In this document: one piece after another, positions 8,024 to 17,200 of the stretch
How the letters are laid out: every line of letters begins with the position of its first letter
Numbering within the stretch: the first letter of the stretch is position 1
DNA from: Lentisphaeria bacterium
GTDB lineage: Bacteria > Verrucomicrobiota > Lentisphaeria > Victivallales > Victivallaceae
Direction of reading: 5' to 3'
Length of the DNA: 46,917 nt
Assembly (NCBI GenBank): GCA_017456285.1
Contig: JAFTJQ010000013.1
Location: 1 to 46,917 of the forward strand
The notes under the pieces: generated by a model
What the model saw: the letters and a program-made list of their open reading frames with translations, nothing else
Database searches by the model: none
Told to the model about the DNA's origin: nothing
Translations under genes and position numbers: made by a program

Positions 8024-9556
8024 TTAACTCAAGTTCATAAAATTTAATTCTAATTCTTGATATTTTTTTAATAAATCTTTATATATCTTATGTGCACCAA
8101 TACGAGGAGAAGCCACTTTTTCACTTTTGCAAAAATGTGAAGCAAGTGTTGGCAAAGCGATATTATCAATTGCTGCAGCACATCGCAAGGCACTTCCCAA
8201 TCCTGCAGAATTTGATACTTGTATTATTTCTACTTCAGCATTAAAAACATCAGCAACAATCTGTTGAATTGCAGGAGAAGAAGATGCGCCTCCTGTCAAC
8301 CGAATGCGATTTATATTTTCTCCAATCCACTCTGAATGAAAACGCATAGACAATATTTGTGATTCCAAAATTGCTCGAATTTCTTCGGCACTTGTCGCCT
8401 TATCATAATTACGAACTACCCTTGGCTGCAAAATAACGGGAGTGGATTCCGCTGAAAAATACGGAAGCATTAATTTCCCATTATTCCCGGGAGTACTCTC
8501 TTTCATTGCAGTCGTATCAAAATAATGCCAGTCAACTTTATGTAAATTACGGATTTTTTCTCTGGCAAGTGAACCATTAGAAAAACAAATTAAACTCATA
8601 AATCCGCCAGCCGGATTGCCAAAAATATGACCGTACCCATACGGATCGGTATGAAATTTATCCATTGGCATAAAAAAAGTATCACTTGTTCCCAAACTGA
8701 TTGCAGCTACTCCTCTCTCAAAACATCCTGTTCCAATTAAACTATTCGGATTATCGCCCGACCAAATAACAATTGGAATGCCGGCTTTGAACCCAAACCG
8801 GCAAAAATACTTATCAAGTTTTCCGACGATTGAATTACTTGGCATAATTTCAGGAAGTTTTTCTGCAAGATTCGGAGCTGTAAATTCGACAAGCTCCTTA
8901 TCCCAATTAAGAGTATTAAGATTCAATAAATTCATTCCTGCTCCATCGCCATAATCAATGCCAACATTTTTACCGCAAAGAACTGATGCCATGAAAGAAC
9001 TTACCAGATGAATTTTCTCCGTATTGTGATATTCATTTGGATTCCGCTCGTAAAATGCCCGTATTTGAGGTCCGGAAAATCTTTCAATAGCCGGACTTCC
9101 TGTTTTGGTAATCAATTGAGAGCCGAAATGCTTGTTTAATTCATCACATATATCTTTGGTTGATCTATCCATCCAAATCGGTGACGTTGAGCGTGAAAAA
9201 ATATTTCGTAATTGTTCCGAGAGTTTTTTATCATCTTTGTATGATTGGATTTCAGAAGCAAGATATACAGTCCCATGTTGTTGTCCTGAACCGGAAATTC
9301 CTCTGATTTCTTCCATATTTATTTGAGTCGCTTGCAATCGTTCAAGTGCTAACTCCAAGCCGTCAACCCACATCAATGGATTGGCATGGCATATCAGAGA
9401 ATTTTCATTATGCAAAAATCCATCAGGTGAATTATAATGAGGCAAATCTTTTCCGAAATTTACATTGCTTTCAGCTGCAATTCTACCATTTTCTGTATCA
9501 ATAACAATACATTTTACCCCCTGGGTACTGACATCAATTCCCAAATATAAACTCAT
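8024..9556 (-). CDS. xylB: FGGY-family carbohydrate kinase, xylulokinase-like
   Basis: ATP-dependent sugar kinase, 510 residues, probably phosphorylating D-xylulose or a related ketose. The N-terminal phosphate-1 motif [15 protein letters not shown], the substrate-side block ISGSGQQHG, the catalytic Asp in [15 protein letters not shown], the ATP-binding SLGTSDTFF and the adenosine motif [19 protein letters not shown] are all in family order. QQHG and the surrounding residues are those of the xylulokinase branch rather than glycerol kinase. It follows the xylose-isomerase-like gene by 26 bases, with AGGGTGG before the ATG. Because the partner isomerase looks unusual at one metal ligand, the true substrate may not be xylulose. 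Confidence 0.85.
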   Translation of the reverse strand: MSLYLGIDVSTQGVKCIVIDTENGRIAAESNVNFGKDLPHYNSPDGFLHNENSLICHANPLMWVDGLELALERLQATQINMEEIRGISGSGQQHGTVYLASEIQSYKDDKKLSEQLRNIFSRSTSPIWMDRSTKDICDELNKHFGSQLITKTGSPAIERFSGPQIRAFYERNPNEYHNTEKIHLVSSFMASVLCGKNVGIDYGDGAGMNLLNLNTLNWDKELVEFTAPNLAEKLPEIMPSNSIVGKLDKYFCRFGFKAGIPIVIWSGDNPNSLIGTGCFERGVAAISLGTSDTFFMPMDKFHTDPYGYGHIFGNPAGGFMSLICFSNGSLAREKIRNLHKVDWHYFDTTAMKESTPGNNGKLMLPYFSAESTPVILQPRVVRNYDKATSAEEIRAILESQILSMRFHSEWIGENINRIRLTGGASSSPAIQQIVADVFNAEVEIIQVSNSAGLGSALRCAAAIDNIALPTLASHFCKSEKVASPRIGAHKIYKDLLKKYQELELNFMNLS

Positions 9557-9582
9557 AATCCACCCTAATATTTATATTTACA

Positions 9583-10683
9583 TTAAAGATTACACATCTG
9601 CTTAATAGATTCTAAATCTGCTGCACTCTGACCTTTGCTCATATCTGAAATTTCTATGCGATTTGCCAAAGCAACTGCAATCTTCGTTGCCTCAACACAA
9701 TTACGAATAAACTGCATACGACATTCATATTGATTTTGCAAATCTCCTTCTGCACGTAACATGTGACAATCGTATTCAATAATACCCTTCCATTTTAAAT
9801 CCTTAAGTGCTTTGAACATAAAAACTGTCTCTTTCAAGCCCTCAAGACCGATAAGTGGTGGAAAGTCATTATCAAATTGAGCCTTTATCTGTGAGCCAAA
9901 ATGAAGAAATTTCAAGAGATTCATACTGCAAAGATAACCGACAGTCATACAGGAATTTAATAAACACATACTTTCATGCTGCAATAATTCAGGATTGATA
10001 CCCCAAAAATCCTTGCGTTTCAGTTTGCCGAAAATAAATCCTGCTGCATGTCCGCTTGTGGGTAAAAACATCTGTCCTCGCGGCTCATTCGGTTTAGGTT
10101 CAATCGTTGCTCCGATGTAATTATCAAATTTTTTTGCTTCAATATAATCCGTGACATGATTTAATCCATCTGCAAGATATGTATAAACATTATTCCAATC
10201 AACACAAGCAGGAACTTCGAAACCATCTCTCGCAACCCAATATGTGTAATGTTTAGCATTAAAAAATGCACCAATTCTTATCATCCTCTCAACTTTTTTA
10301 GTTGCAAGCAAACGAATGGCTGGATCAGGATTACACAATCCACCATTACGAAAAATTTTATTGCCATGTAAACTGCAAGTAACCGTATTAACTGCAATTC
10401 CTGCCTCATCAAGAATTTTTTTAATCTCATGAAGTTTCTTGTAAGTGTCACTTTGAGGATCTAAATCATCTTCAAGATTTTCCGAATCCCATTCGACAAG
10501 ATCATCATCATGAAAACTGGTCATACTAATAAGTTTTTCTTTTGATGCTTCTGCAAGCATTTTTGCGATGTCAATTGAGTCAACTTTGTCTAAAACAGTG
10601 CCACCAAAGGGATCGCTTAAAGTATTTGCAACACACCAGAACGGCATTGAAATTGCAGCAACACAACTATTATCAAAACTCAT
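9583..10683 (-). CDS. Xylose-isomerase-like protein (class I type)
   Basis: TIM-barrel aldose-ketose isomerase related to the short actinobacterial xylose isomerases; 366 residues. Seen: SFHDDDLVEW with the catalytic pair His58 and Asp61, HYTYWVARDG, IEPKPNEPRGQMFLPTSGHA with metal ligand Glu195 and Lys197, Glu232 and His236 in NPELLQHESM, Asp271 and Asp273 in FDNDFPP, and Asp305 in EYDCHMLR. The odd point is HFGSQ at 261-265, where xylose isomerases have HIDLN; the metal ligand Asp (Asp245 in Streptomyces numbering) appears to be Gly, and this loop is about two residues shorter. The start has AAGGAG located in the last codons of the gene before it. Either a divergent sugar isomerase or an inactive paralog; the operon favours a real enzyme. 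Confidence 0.8.
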   Translation of the reverse strand: MSFDNSCVAAISMPFWCVANTLSDPFGGTVLDKVDSIDIAKMLAEASKEKLISMTSFHDDDLVEWDSENLEDDLDPQSDTYKKLHEIKKILDEAGIAVNTVTCSLHGNKIFRNGGLCNPDPAIRLLATKKVERMIRIGAFFNAKHYTYWVARDGFEVPACVDWNNVYTYLADGLNHVTDYIEAKKFDNYIGATIEPKPNEPRGQMFLPTSGHAAGFIFGKLKRKDFWGINPELLQHESMCLLNSCMTVGYLCSMNLLKFLHFGSQIKAQFDNDFPPLIGLEGLKETVFMFKALKDLKWKGIIEYDCHMLRAEGDLQNQYECRMQFIRNCVEATKIAVALANRIEISDMSKGQSAADLESIKQMCNL

Positions 10684-10685
10684 AA

Positions 10686-12053
10686 TTACTCCTTTTGTTT
10701 ATTTACATTTTTATATACATTTAAGGTTCTTTCAGCTAAATCGGCAAATTTGCATTCTCCGAAACCACCGATGGCAACTTTGAGAGTATCATTAAGCTTC
10801 GGTGCAAGAATGCCACCAAAGTTTTTTGCCCCATTCAAAATTCCCATAATAGCTCCGACAGTTGCTCCATTGCAATCAGTATCCAATCCCGCCGCCACAG
10901 AAAGGCAAATTGTTTTGTCGGTATCGCCCTCACCTAAAAGCAATGCCATAACAACCAGCGAAGCATTATTGACTGTATGGACAACATTCATATTAGCAAA
11001 ATGTTCATCATGCCATTTCATAAATTCTTCAAAATTACCTAATTCATCGACTTTTTGTATAGTTAGGCGGATTTCTTCTGCCAGACGGCATTTTTCCGGA
11101 ATTTCCTGCAAGCCAATTTCAATAAGACGACGAATATCTTTTTCTACAAACGCCGCTGCTTCAATTGCAGCAATAAACATCTCTCCGTAAATACCGTTTT
11201 TTGTATGAGTCCAACTTGCATCACGCCAAGCAAATTCCGCAGCAAGTTCAGGATTTCCTGCTGCAGCCCAGCCCCAGAAATCAGCACGAATTTGAGCTCC
11301 TATCCATTCACGGTAAGGATTATTGGTGCTGCGGGTATATTCGGCAGTGATGTCCGGCTCATTACCCAAATACTCTCGGCTTTTTTTGATGTGATAATTC
11401 AAAATTGCTTGAGTTTCTGCGGTACAAATCATATTATAGGGAAGCATTTCATCCCACATTTCTGCGACATGGTGCCAAGTAAAGTTTTTGTCGTGAGTTT
11501 CCAATACCTTTAATCCGATTAAAGTATAGTAAAGGTCATCATCACCGATCATATAGGAGATATTTTCTTTGCAACATTCAGGGAAAGGCAGTTGGATATT
11601 ATCAGAAGCATTTTTGCAACTGAAAAAATCTTTCAAAGGCCAATCATTACGCAACTCTAAATATTTTTTCAAACCTTGCCATTTCTCTGCCATAGCAAAC
11701 ATTTCAACCGGTTTGCCTAAAGCACAACCGGTACAGCGTCCAAGCCAAGCACCATGAAATAAGTCTAAAAGGTCTATATCTTTGGATAATTCCGGAACAG
11801 TATATTTTTTAGCAGGACGGCTTGCACGAATTTCCTCTAATTCGTTAGGTTGAATATAAGAAAAATCAGCACTAACTGGCAATTTTTGCAATTCTGCTGC
11901 AAGTTCAGTTAATAATTTTTCATCATCTTCACGCTCATTTAGAGCCATAATTTTATCTTCCAAATCCTTATCAATAATCCGCCCCTCATACCTCAAAGTT
12001 TCGACTTCAATTTTCAATAATTTCGCGGCTTTCGCCCACCCTGAAACTAACAT
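10686..12053 (-). CDS. ADP-ribosylglycohydrolase-family (DraG-like) protein
   Basis: Member of the ADP-ribosylglycohydrolase family (PF03747), 455 residues, cytoplasmic. Seen: LFHGAWLGRCTGCALGKPVE (about residues 97-116, first family motif), YMIGDDDLYYTLIGLKVLE with the acidic metal-binding GDDD cluster, GAQIRADFWGWAAAGNPELAAEFAWRDA, and AAGLDTDCNGATVGAIMG with the second acidic cluster DTD. The first 95 residues are an extra alpha-helical, charged region without an assigned domain. Classical members cleave ADP-ribose from Arg; many relatives in sugar operons have no known substrate. As the first gene before an aldose isomerase, a pentulokinase-like gene and GH130, it may release a pentose from a glycoside or nucleoside-like compound, which is a hypothesis. 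Confidence 0.88.
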   Translation of the reverse strand: MLVSGWAKAAKLLKIEVETLRYEGRIIDKDLEDKIMALNEREDDEKLLTELAAELQKLPVSADFSYIQPNELEEIRASRPAKKYTVPELSKDIDLLDLFHGAWLGRCTGCALGKPVEMFAMAEKWQGLKKYLELRNDWPLKDFFSCKNASDNIQLPFPECCKENISYMIGDDDLYYTLIGLKVLETHDKNFTWHHVAEMWDEMLPYNMICTAETQAILNYHIKKSREYLGNEPDITAEYTRSTNNPYREWIGAQIRADFWGWAAAGNPELAAEFAWRDASWTHTKNGIYGEMFIAAIEAAAFVEKDIRRLIEIGLQEIPEKCRLAEEIRLTIQKVDELGNFEEFMKWHDEHFANMNVVHTVNNASLVVMALLLGEGDTDKTICLSVAAGLDTDCNGATVGAIMGILNGAKNFGGILAPKLNDTLKVAIGGFGECKFADLAERTLNVYKNVNKQKE

Positions 12054-12101
12054 AATAATAATCCTTTTTAGTCATTAAAATATCCTGTTTAATCAACACT
12101 A

Positions 12102-12165
12102 TAAAATATCACAAAATCAGTTAAATACAATACATTTTTCAGAAAAAAATTGTATTTTTAAGTAA
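12102..12165 (-). promoter_or_regulatory. Promoter with 35-bp direct-repeat element (site 1)
   Basis: The 35-bp element spans 12131-12165. On the minus strand its distal half reads ACTTAAAAATACAAT and its proximal half TTCTGAAAAATGTATTG. The -35 hexamer TTGTAT (12125-12130) abuts it and TATTTT (12103-12108) follows at 16 bases. The start codon of the ADP-ribosylglycohydrolase-family gene is about 50 bases further on. This copy is the most diverged of three but keeps the outer TACA...TTGTA frame of 24 bases and the same placement. Confidence 0.6.
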
Positions 12166-12230
12166 AAATAAAAATTTAATAATTATTATTGTAAATAGTT
12201 GGTCAAACGCTATCCAAACATGATTTTAAT

Positions 12231-12266
12231 AAAAAAGGTTCAAGTCCCACCTTAGAACTTGAACCT
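12231..12266 (-). terminator. Rho-independent terminator of the pseudopilin gene
   Basis: A perfect ten-base stem, AGGTTCAAGT (12236-12245) with ACTTGAACCT (12257-12266), an 11-base loop, and on the minus strand a run of T directly after the stem (plus-strand A run 12229-12236). It lies 32 bases after the stop codon and separates the pseudopilin from the next operon. Confidence 0.92.
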
Positions 12267-12298
12267 CGCAAAAAACTAATTAACCTTTAATGGTTTTA

Positions 12299-13021
12299 TT
12301 ATTTCCAATATGGATTGCTACCATTAGGGCCAGAAGTATTGAAGCCTGCTGTATATAATGCATAAACTTCATCAATATTTGCAGAAGACCATGCAACAAA
12401 CTTCAATGTTTCAACATGACCATCAACCATTAAGTGGTTAGCACGATCATTGTGGCGCCAGTCGATAATTGTTTTAGTTTCTCCCTCATTACAAATCATT
12501 GCGACACGATGCTTATTCCACATACAACCTGTACCGTTATCATCTGTAGCTTTCTGACCATCCCAAAGGTAACTAGTTCCAGTTGGATTTACACATCCTT
12601 CGATTCTTTTTGGACCAGGGATATAATTTGGCCATGGATTCATACGAATACAAAGATACAAGTTGCTGATTTCCCAGTTGCCATCTTTGTAACCTTTATC
12701 TGAACCAGATGGGCAAACAAAAGGTGATTTGATATTAGAAGTATTGGAAGTAGGATATGCACCCTGAATATATCCCCAAAGTTTATAATACCAATAATCT
12801 TTTACTTCATTACCGATATCCCCATAGATCATCATACCATTATTGTCATCAGAATACATTGCTGTTGCCAACCCGATTTGCTTGAAGTTATTGGTGCATG
12901 AAATTGCACGTGCCTTTTCACGAGCCTTGTTCAATGCAGGCAATAACATGCCAGCCAAAATTGCGATAATTGCAATTACGACCAAAAGTTCAATAAGAGT
13001 AAAATAAAGTGATTTTTTCAT
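12299..13021 (-). CDS. Type II secretion-type pseudopilin (prepilin N-terminal methylation domain)
   Basis: A 240-residue prepilin-like protein. The N-terminus [18 protein letters not shown] has the Glu at position 5 of the mature form and the long hydrophobic helix cut by prepilin peptidase; [12 protein letters not shown] follows, as in the large pseudopilin families of Lentisphaerota and Planctomycetota. Cys residues and the late block [18 protein letters not shown] (the H...N...DGHV signature of these families) are present. It is a single-gene unit with its own promoter and terminator, but its promoter carries the same 35-bp element as the GH operon before it. This suggests sugar-dependent expression, possibly as a surface fibre or secretion-system part specific to this glycan. 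Partner genes for assembly are not in the window except a PilT-like ATPase. Confidence 0.92.
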   Translation of the reverse strand: MKKSLYFTLIELLVVIAIIAILAGMLLPALNKAREKARAISCTNNFKQIGLATAMYSDDNNGMMIYGDIGNEVKDYWYYKLWGYIQGAYPTSNTSNIKSPFVCPSGSDKGYKDGNWEISNLYLCIRMNPWPNYIPGPKRIEGCVNPTGTSYLWDGQKATDDNGTGCMWNKHRVAMICNEGETKTIIDWRHNDRANHLMVDGHVETLKFVAWSSANIDEVYALYTAGFNTSGPNGSNPYWK

Positions 13022-13341
13022 AATTGTTTTACCTTTCGTTTAGTTTGTTATGTTTTTTACTCCGAAGTTAAATACCTTTACTTTTTACAAATTATTCTCA
13101 AATTTGCACCGACTTTGTTTTGATTAAATTAAGTTTTTTACACTCCTTTCATTGTTTATTTTTGTTTCGCAGTATTAATTATAGTTGACACTTACTAAAA
13201 TCAACTTACTGCTTATATTATACCTCATATTTACTCCTAAAACAATACAATTTTCGGGGATTTATTGTACTTTTCGGGGAAAATATAAACTTTTATTGCC
13301 TTTTCTTTATAAAATTATGTAAATTGCAACATTCAGTGTTT
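13022..13341. other. 320-base gap: promoter and long 5' leader of the pseudopilin gene
   Basis: The gap holds the 35-bp element and promoter (13217-13280) and then a leader of about 190 bases before the pseudopilin start. The leader is A-rich on the transcribed strand, with an AAAGGAG-like stretch near 13145 that precedes no long reading frame and an AAAGGT site just before the real ATG. A short inverted pair GTTGA/TCAAC lies near 13183-13205. No riboswitch consensus was recognised. Downstream of the lipoprotein gene (ending at 13342) no convincing terminator was found, so read-through from the ten-gene operon is possible. Confidence 0.5.
13217..13280 (-). promoter_or_regulatory. Promoter with 35-bp direct-repeat element (site 2)
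   Basis: The clearest copy. TTTTCGGGGA is repeated exactly at 13251-13260 and 13271-13280 (20-bp period), inside the element at 13246-13280. On the minus strand TTGTTT (13240-13245) abuts it and TATAAT (13217-13222) follows at 17 bases, a near-consensus promoter for the pseudopilin gene about 195 bases downstream. Two direct repeats about two helical turns apart next to -35 is the usual layout for an AraC-family activator. Confidence 0.75.
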
Positions 13342-14259
13342 TCACTTTACCAATACTCCTTTTGCATGTCCAAAAATATTATGACCTCCATACAAAAGCG
13401 GATAAGCAGTTGCCTGTTTACCTCTGATACAAAGAATCAAAGCAAAATGTATTTCTTCGTTTTCTTGCGGAGAATTACCTCTGCTGTATGCAGGAAATTC
13501 GCTCCACGGCACAGCAATTTCAATCGCATAGCCGCTTTGTGGAATAATTTGAGCTGCACTTTTTAACCCCATCACTGAATCTTCAGAACTTGCAATATAA
13601 TGCCCCCAGCGATTATTATGTCCAAGTGCATCATAAAGTGTACCATTAGGTGCAATCACAATCTCCCAATAGGTACGATAACGGACACTTGTTCCAATAA
13701 AAAGTTCAACAGCATCTTCCAAAAATGGATATTCGGGATGAGAAATACACTCTTTTTGAGGCATAAAACAACCTAAATAAAAGTAATTTTCATCCCACAT
13801 GACTTTCCAATCTGCCCCGGAATTTTGCAATTCATGAGAACCCAAAGCATATTCTCCCTTGAAAGTCAGAGCCTTTTCCCAAACGGCATCATCTAATACT
13901 CCATCAATATTTGGAGTTATTTCTGCATAAGGGATTGCAACTTTTCTGACCTCTTTGGGTTGCCAGTTTTTACCTGCTTCAATGTCAGATTTAATACTTT
14001 TTAAAAGTGTTCTGGCATTTTCTAAATCAATCGGATTTTCGGCATTTAACCGCCCGGAAAGCAGACCTTTAGCAACCGCAGTAACATCATCACCACATTG
14101 ATTGGAAGCATACTCGGCAGGGGTATTTTTCCCTGCCTCGTAGCATTCAATACTGAAATAGGCGGCAAGTTCTTTATCTTCCTCGGTAATATTAGTACAT
14201 CCTCCAATAATCATTAATGCTAAAATCAGACAAAAATTCGTTAATTTTCTTGTAATCAT
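13342..14259 (-). CDS. Lipoprotein with CBM9-like carbohydrate-binding domain
   Basis: Cell-surface or periplasmic lipoprotein, about 305 residues. The lipobox is MIIGGC (cleavage before Cys near residue 21), after RKLTNFCLILAL. A spacer of about 80 residues is followed by a CBM9/DOMON-type domain from about 110 to the end: ITPNIDGVLDDAVWEKA is the typical entry strand (hDGxldexxW), then VMWDENYFYLGC, FLEDAVELFIG and GYAIEIAVPWSEF. CBM9 domains bind reducing ends of beta-glycans in some enzymes. ATG at 14259 is preferred over 14265 because AGGAG is then nine bases upstream. It is the last gene of the ten-gene operon, just after the giant secreted protein, which carries a similar domain at its C-terminus. 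Likely a glycan-capture protein; no catalytic domain is visible. Confidence 0.8.
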   Translation of the reverse strand: MITRKLTNFCLILALMIIGGCTNITEEDKELAAYFSIECYEAGKNTPAEYASNQCGDDVTAVAKGLLSGRLNAENPIDLENARTLLKSIKSDIEAGKNWQPKEVRKVAIPYAEITPNIDGVLDDAVWEKALTFKGEYALGSHELQNSGADWKVMWDENYFYLGCFMPQKECISHPEYPFLEDAVELFIGTSVRYRTYWEIVIAPNGTLYDALGHNNRWGHYIASSEDSVMGLKSAAQIIPQSGYAIEIAVPWSEFPAYSRGNSPQENEEIHFALILCIRGKQATAYPLLYGGHNIFGHAKGVLVK

Positions 14260-14271
14260 ATCCATTAACTC

Positions 14272-17200
14272 CTATTTTATCAAAATTAAGTCACTCCAAA
14301 CAAATGGATTCATGTGAGGGTGTGCCGCATGAGGTGTGAAAACTGCTCGTCTTGTTGAAGTATCGCAATTAATTGCTTCCATAGAGAAACTGCAAGTTTC
14401 AAGTGCTTTCATAGTCAGTTGACTCAACTCTTCTTTCGGGAAAAACAATTCATAAATTGTCCAGCCGTTTTCACGATAAATTTTTGCTTTTACAGTATCA
14501 ATTACGACACAATCTTCACCTTTCTGCACAACTTCCTTACCTTGAACTTGGGCAATTCTGTAACCGACATCGCTTGGAGCATACTCTTTAACACCGTCTT
14601 TGGCAGTCTCTTTTCGTCCGAAATAGACTACAATGGAGTCATTTTGCCAGAAAACAGGTGTGCTTGGCGGCGGCAAAAAATCACGGTCTTCCATTCTAAT
14701 AGTCAGAGCCAATCCTTTTTCATTCCATGCAAGTGAATAATTTGCAGAGAAATTTGCATGTTGCGAGAAAAGTTCTTTGAATGCAGATTCACAAATCAAA
14801 TCAACTTTCGAAAATTTTTTACCTAAATGGAAATTTGTTTCTGAAATTTGAGGAGCATATTTTGCTAATACCGGTTGAATACGAATAGTACGGAAATTCT
14901 CGCTATTATCAATTTTCATACCCAAACGGACAGTATAACATTTCCCTGCTTCTGCCTTGCCTCCGGCAAGCACAAATTTTACAATTTGGGTTTTACCGGG
15001 AGCAATTTCAGCAGTAATGCTTTTTTGCTTAAACTGCCAGTTTTGCGGCAAATCATAGAGTGAAAATTTACCTTTAATTATCTTTGATGACGGATTTTTA
15101 ATTATCAACTCTAATGTTTTGCCGTCAGGTAAAAAGCGATTTAAAACCTGCATATCAACTTTGTCAAAAAATGGCAATAACTGCTGATGCTGTAGCGCAT
15201 AATATGCAGCAGCATACCTGCCTTGCTCGTAAAGCAATTTGGCTCGTTTGACAGTTTCATGATTTTGCGGAACAACTTTCAAGCGATGTTCCACAATATT
15301 GACAAGTTCTTCTGAAACATTTTGAGTAACTTTATCAATTTTTACTTCATGGTCTTGCTTGAATACTCGCAATTCAAAACCATTCAATTTAATATTTGAT
15401 AAATTCTGTGTTTCATCAGTAACAACATCGGTTAATTCAAAAATTTCGCTTCCCGCAATTCCAACAGAAGCAGGATAAACAGATAAATTAACCATGTAAA
15501 TCATATTACCATTTTGACGGACACATATCGGATCATTAACTCCCAAAACTTGTGCAAAAGATTTTTCCGGAATTTCAGAGTAGGCACGATAGAATTTTCT
15601 GAACTCTTCGTGTGCGCCCATTTCCGGATTGCCCCACCAGCCGTGATTAATGAAAAGCGGATCAAATTTCGCAACTGCCCAAGCGATATTTTCGAGAGCA
15701 TATTCGTTATTAGGCAACGTGGTTGCAAAAACTCTCAAACTTGCTTTTTGAGTTCCGTTTGCTGTCGGGATAAAACCACCACCCTCATACATTTCCTGAT
15801 TATTCTGCTGGGTAATCTGGAAATTTTCAATGCCTTCAATATTTCTTAAAGCAAACAATTCGTCGGAGAAGTTAAACGGTCTTTCATCGCCTTTATCGCC
15901 GAAAATGCGAGTGTGATTCGGTCGCAAATCAGGTAAAACAATCACATTGTCCAATTTTGCCAATGCTTTTAAATCAATTCCCTGCTCACGGAAAGCACGA
16001 ACCAAGTCGGGCATTTTGCCTATAATTAAATCTTCACGGATGAGAGAGCGTTTAGACGGGTCAGACGGAATTAATTGTTCCATAGTTACACGGTAAATAA
16101 GTTTTTTCCCTTGCAGTTCAGCAACAAGTTCTTTAACCAACTCTGTAACTTTTTCACAACGCCAATCAAGCCATTTTTCCCATTCATTTGCTTTCAAAAA
16201 TTCATAACGCTTGCTGAAACGTTCACTGCCTTGATAATCAGGTAATTGGGTATCAGCTTCTTTGCGATAAAGATTTATTGTATAATCTCCGTAACCATAG
16301 AATGGATCTGAAAAATGTAATCCCTCTACTGATTGATAGTCGATACCTTGAAACATCGGATAAATGCCATATCTTTCAGCACAAATACGGAAATTTTTCT
16401 TGAGAGCCTCACGAGTCAATGGGTGAATCGGATTCAATGCTCGATTGCGTACACGCGCCAAACTATTATCCGCAGCAAAAAGTTCAGGAGCATTTTCACC
16501 ACGCTTTTCAGCCTGTTCAAAAGTATCACTGATATTGGCTTCTCCTACCTCTATTCCGATTCCGAAAGGAGTATTTTCCTTAAAAAATCCGCAAAGGTGA
16601 TTGATTGAGAGGTAATAAGGAATTTTTTCTCTTTCAGCGGTTTTTGCAAGCATATCCAAAAATCCTGGTTGGAAAATTCCGCCTGAATAGACGCTTTCCT
16701 GACCTCGTCTATCTCCGATAATGCTTAACCCACCGTAATCATAAAATAGAGAACTCCACATTCCCCAACCCATATAGCGGTGATATTCAACCATTACATC
16801 ATATTTTTCACGCCAATAATCATAATTGGTAGTTTCAGCATTCCATTGATATTGATTGAAGTGAGTATAACCGAACATAGTCGGGTCTTCATTCCAGTTC
16901 ATAATTTTTCTGCCGTCAGGATTAACATGATTATTCGGCAACGGCGAAGTTACCTCATAAATTCTGATTTTAGCCACAGCAGGACCGCTTTCGCCATTTG
17001 GATTGTAGTGTGAACCAAATACTACCCCAATTTCAGGACGGTTTGCGGCTGTCATGAAATAAAAGCCTTTGGTCTTCATAGTTTTAGACAACGGGAAATT
17101 TCCACCAGTTATAATTCCGCAACTATCAAGGAACATACAATGGAAATAATCACCCAATACCTGCGAAATACCACAGAAAAATGTTCTGGTACGGTCATCT

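Noticed and set aside
13022-13216. Riboswitch or small RNA in the long leader of the pseudopilin gene
   Set aside because: Only A-rich sequence and a short inverted pair were found; no known consensus or strong stem.
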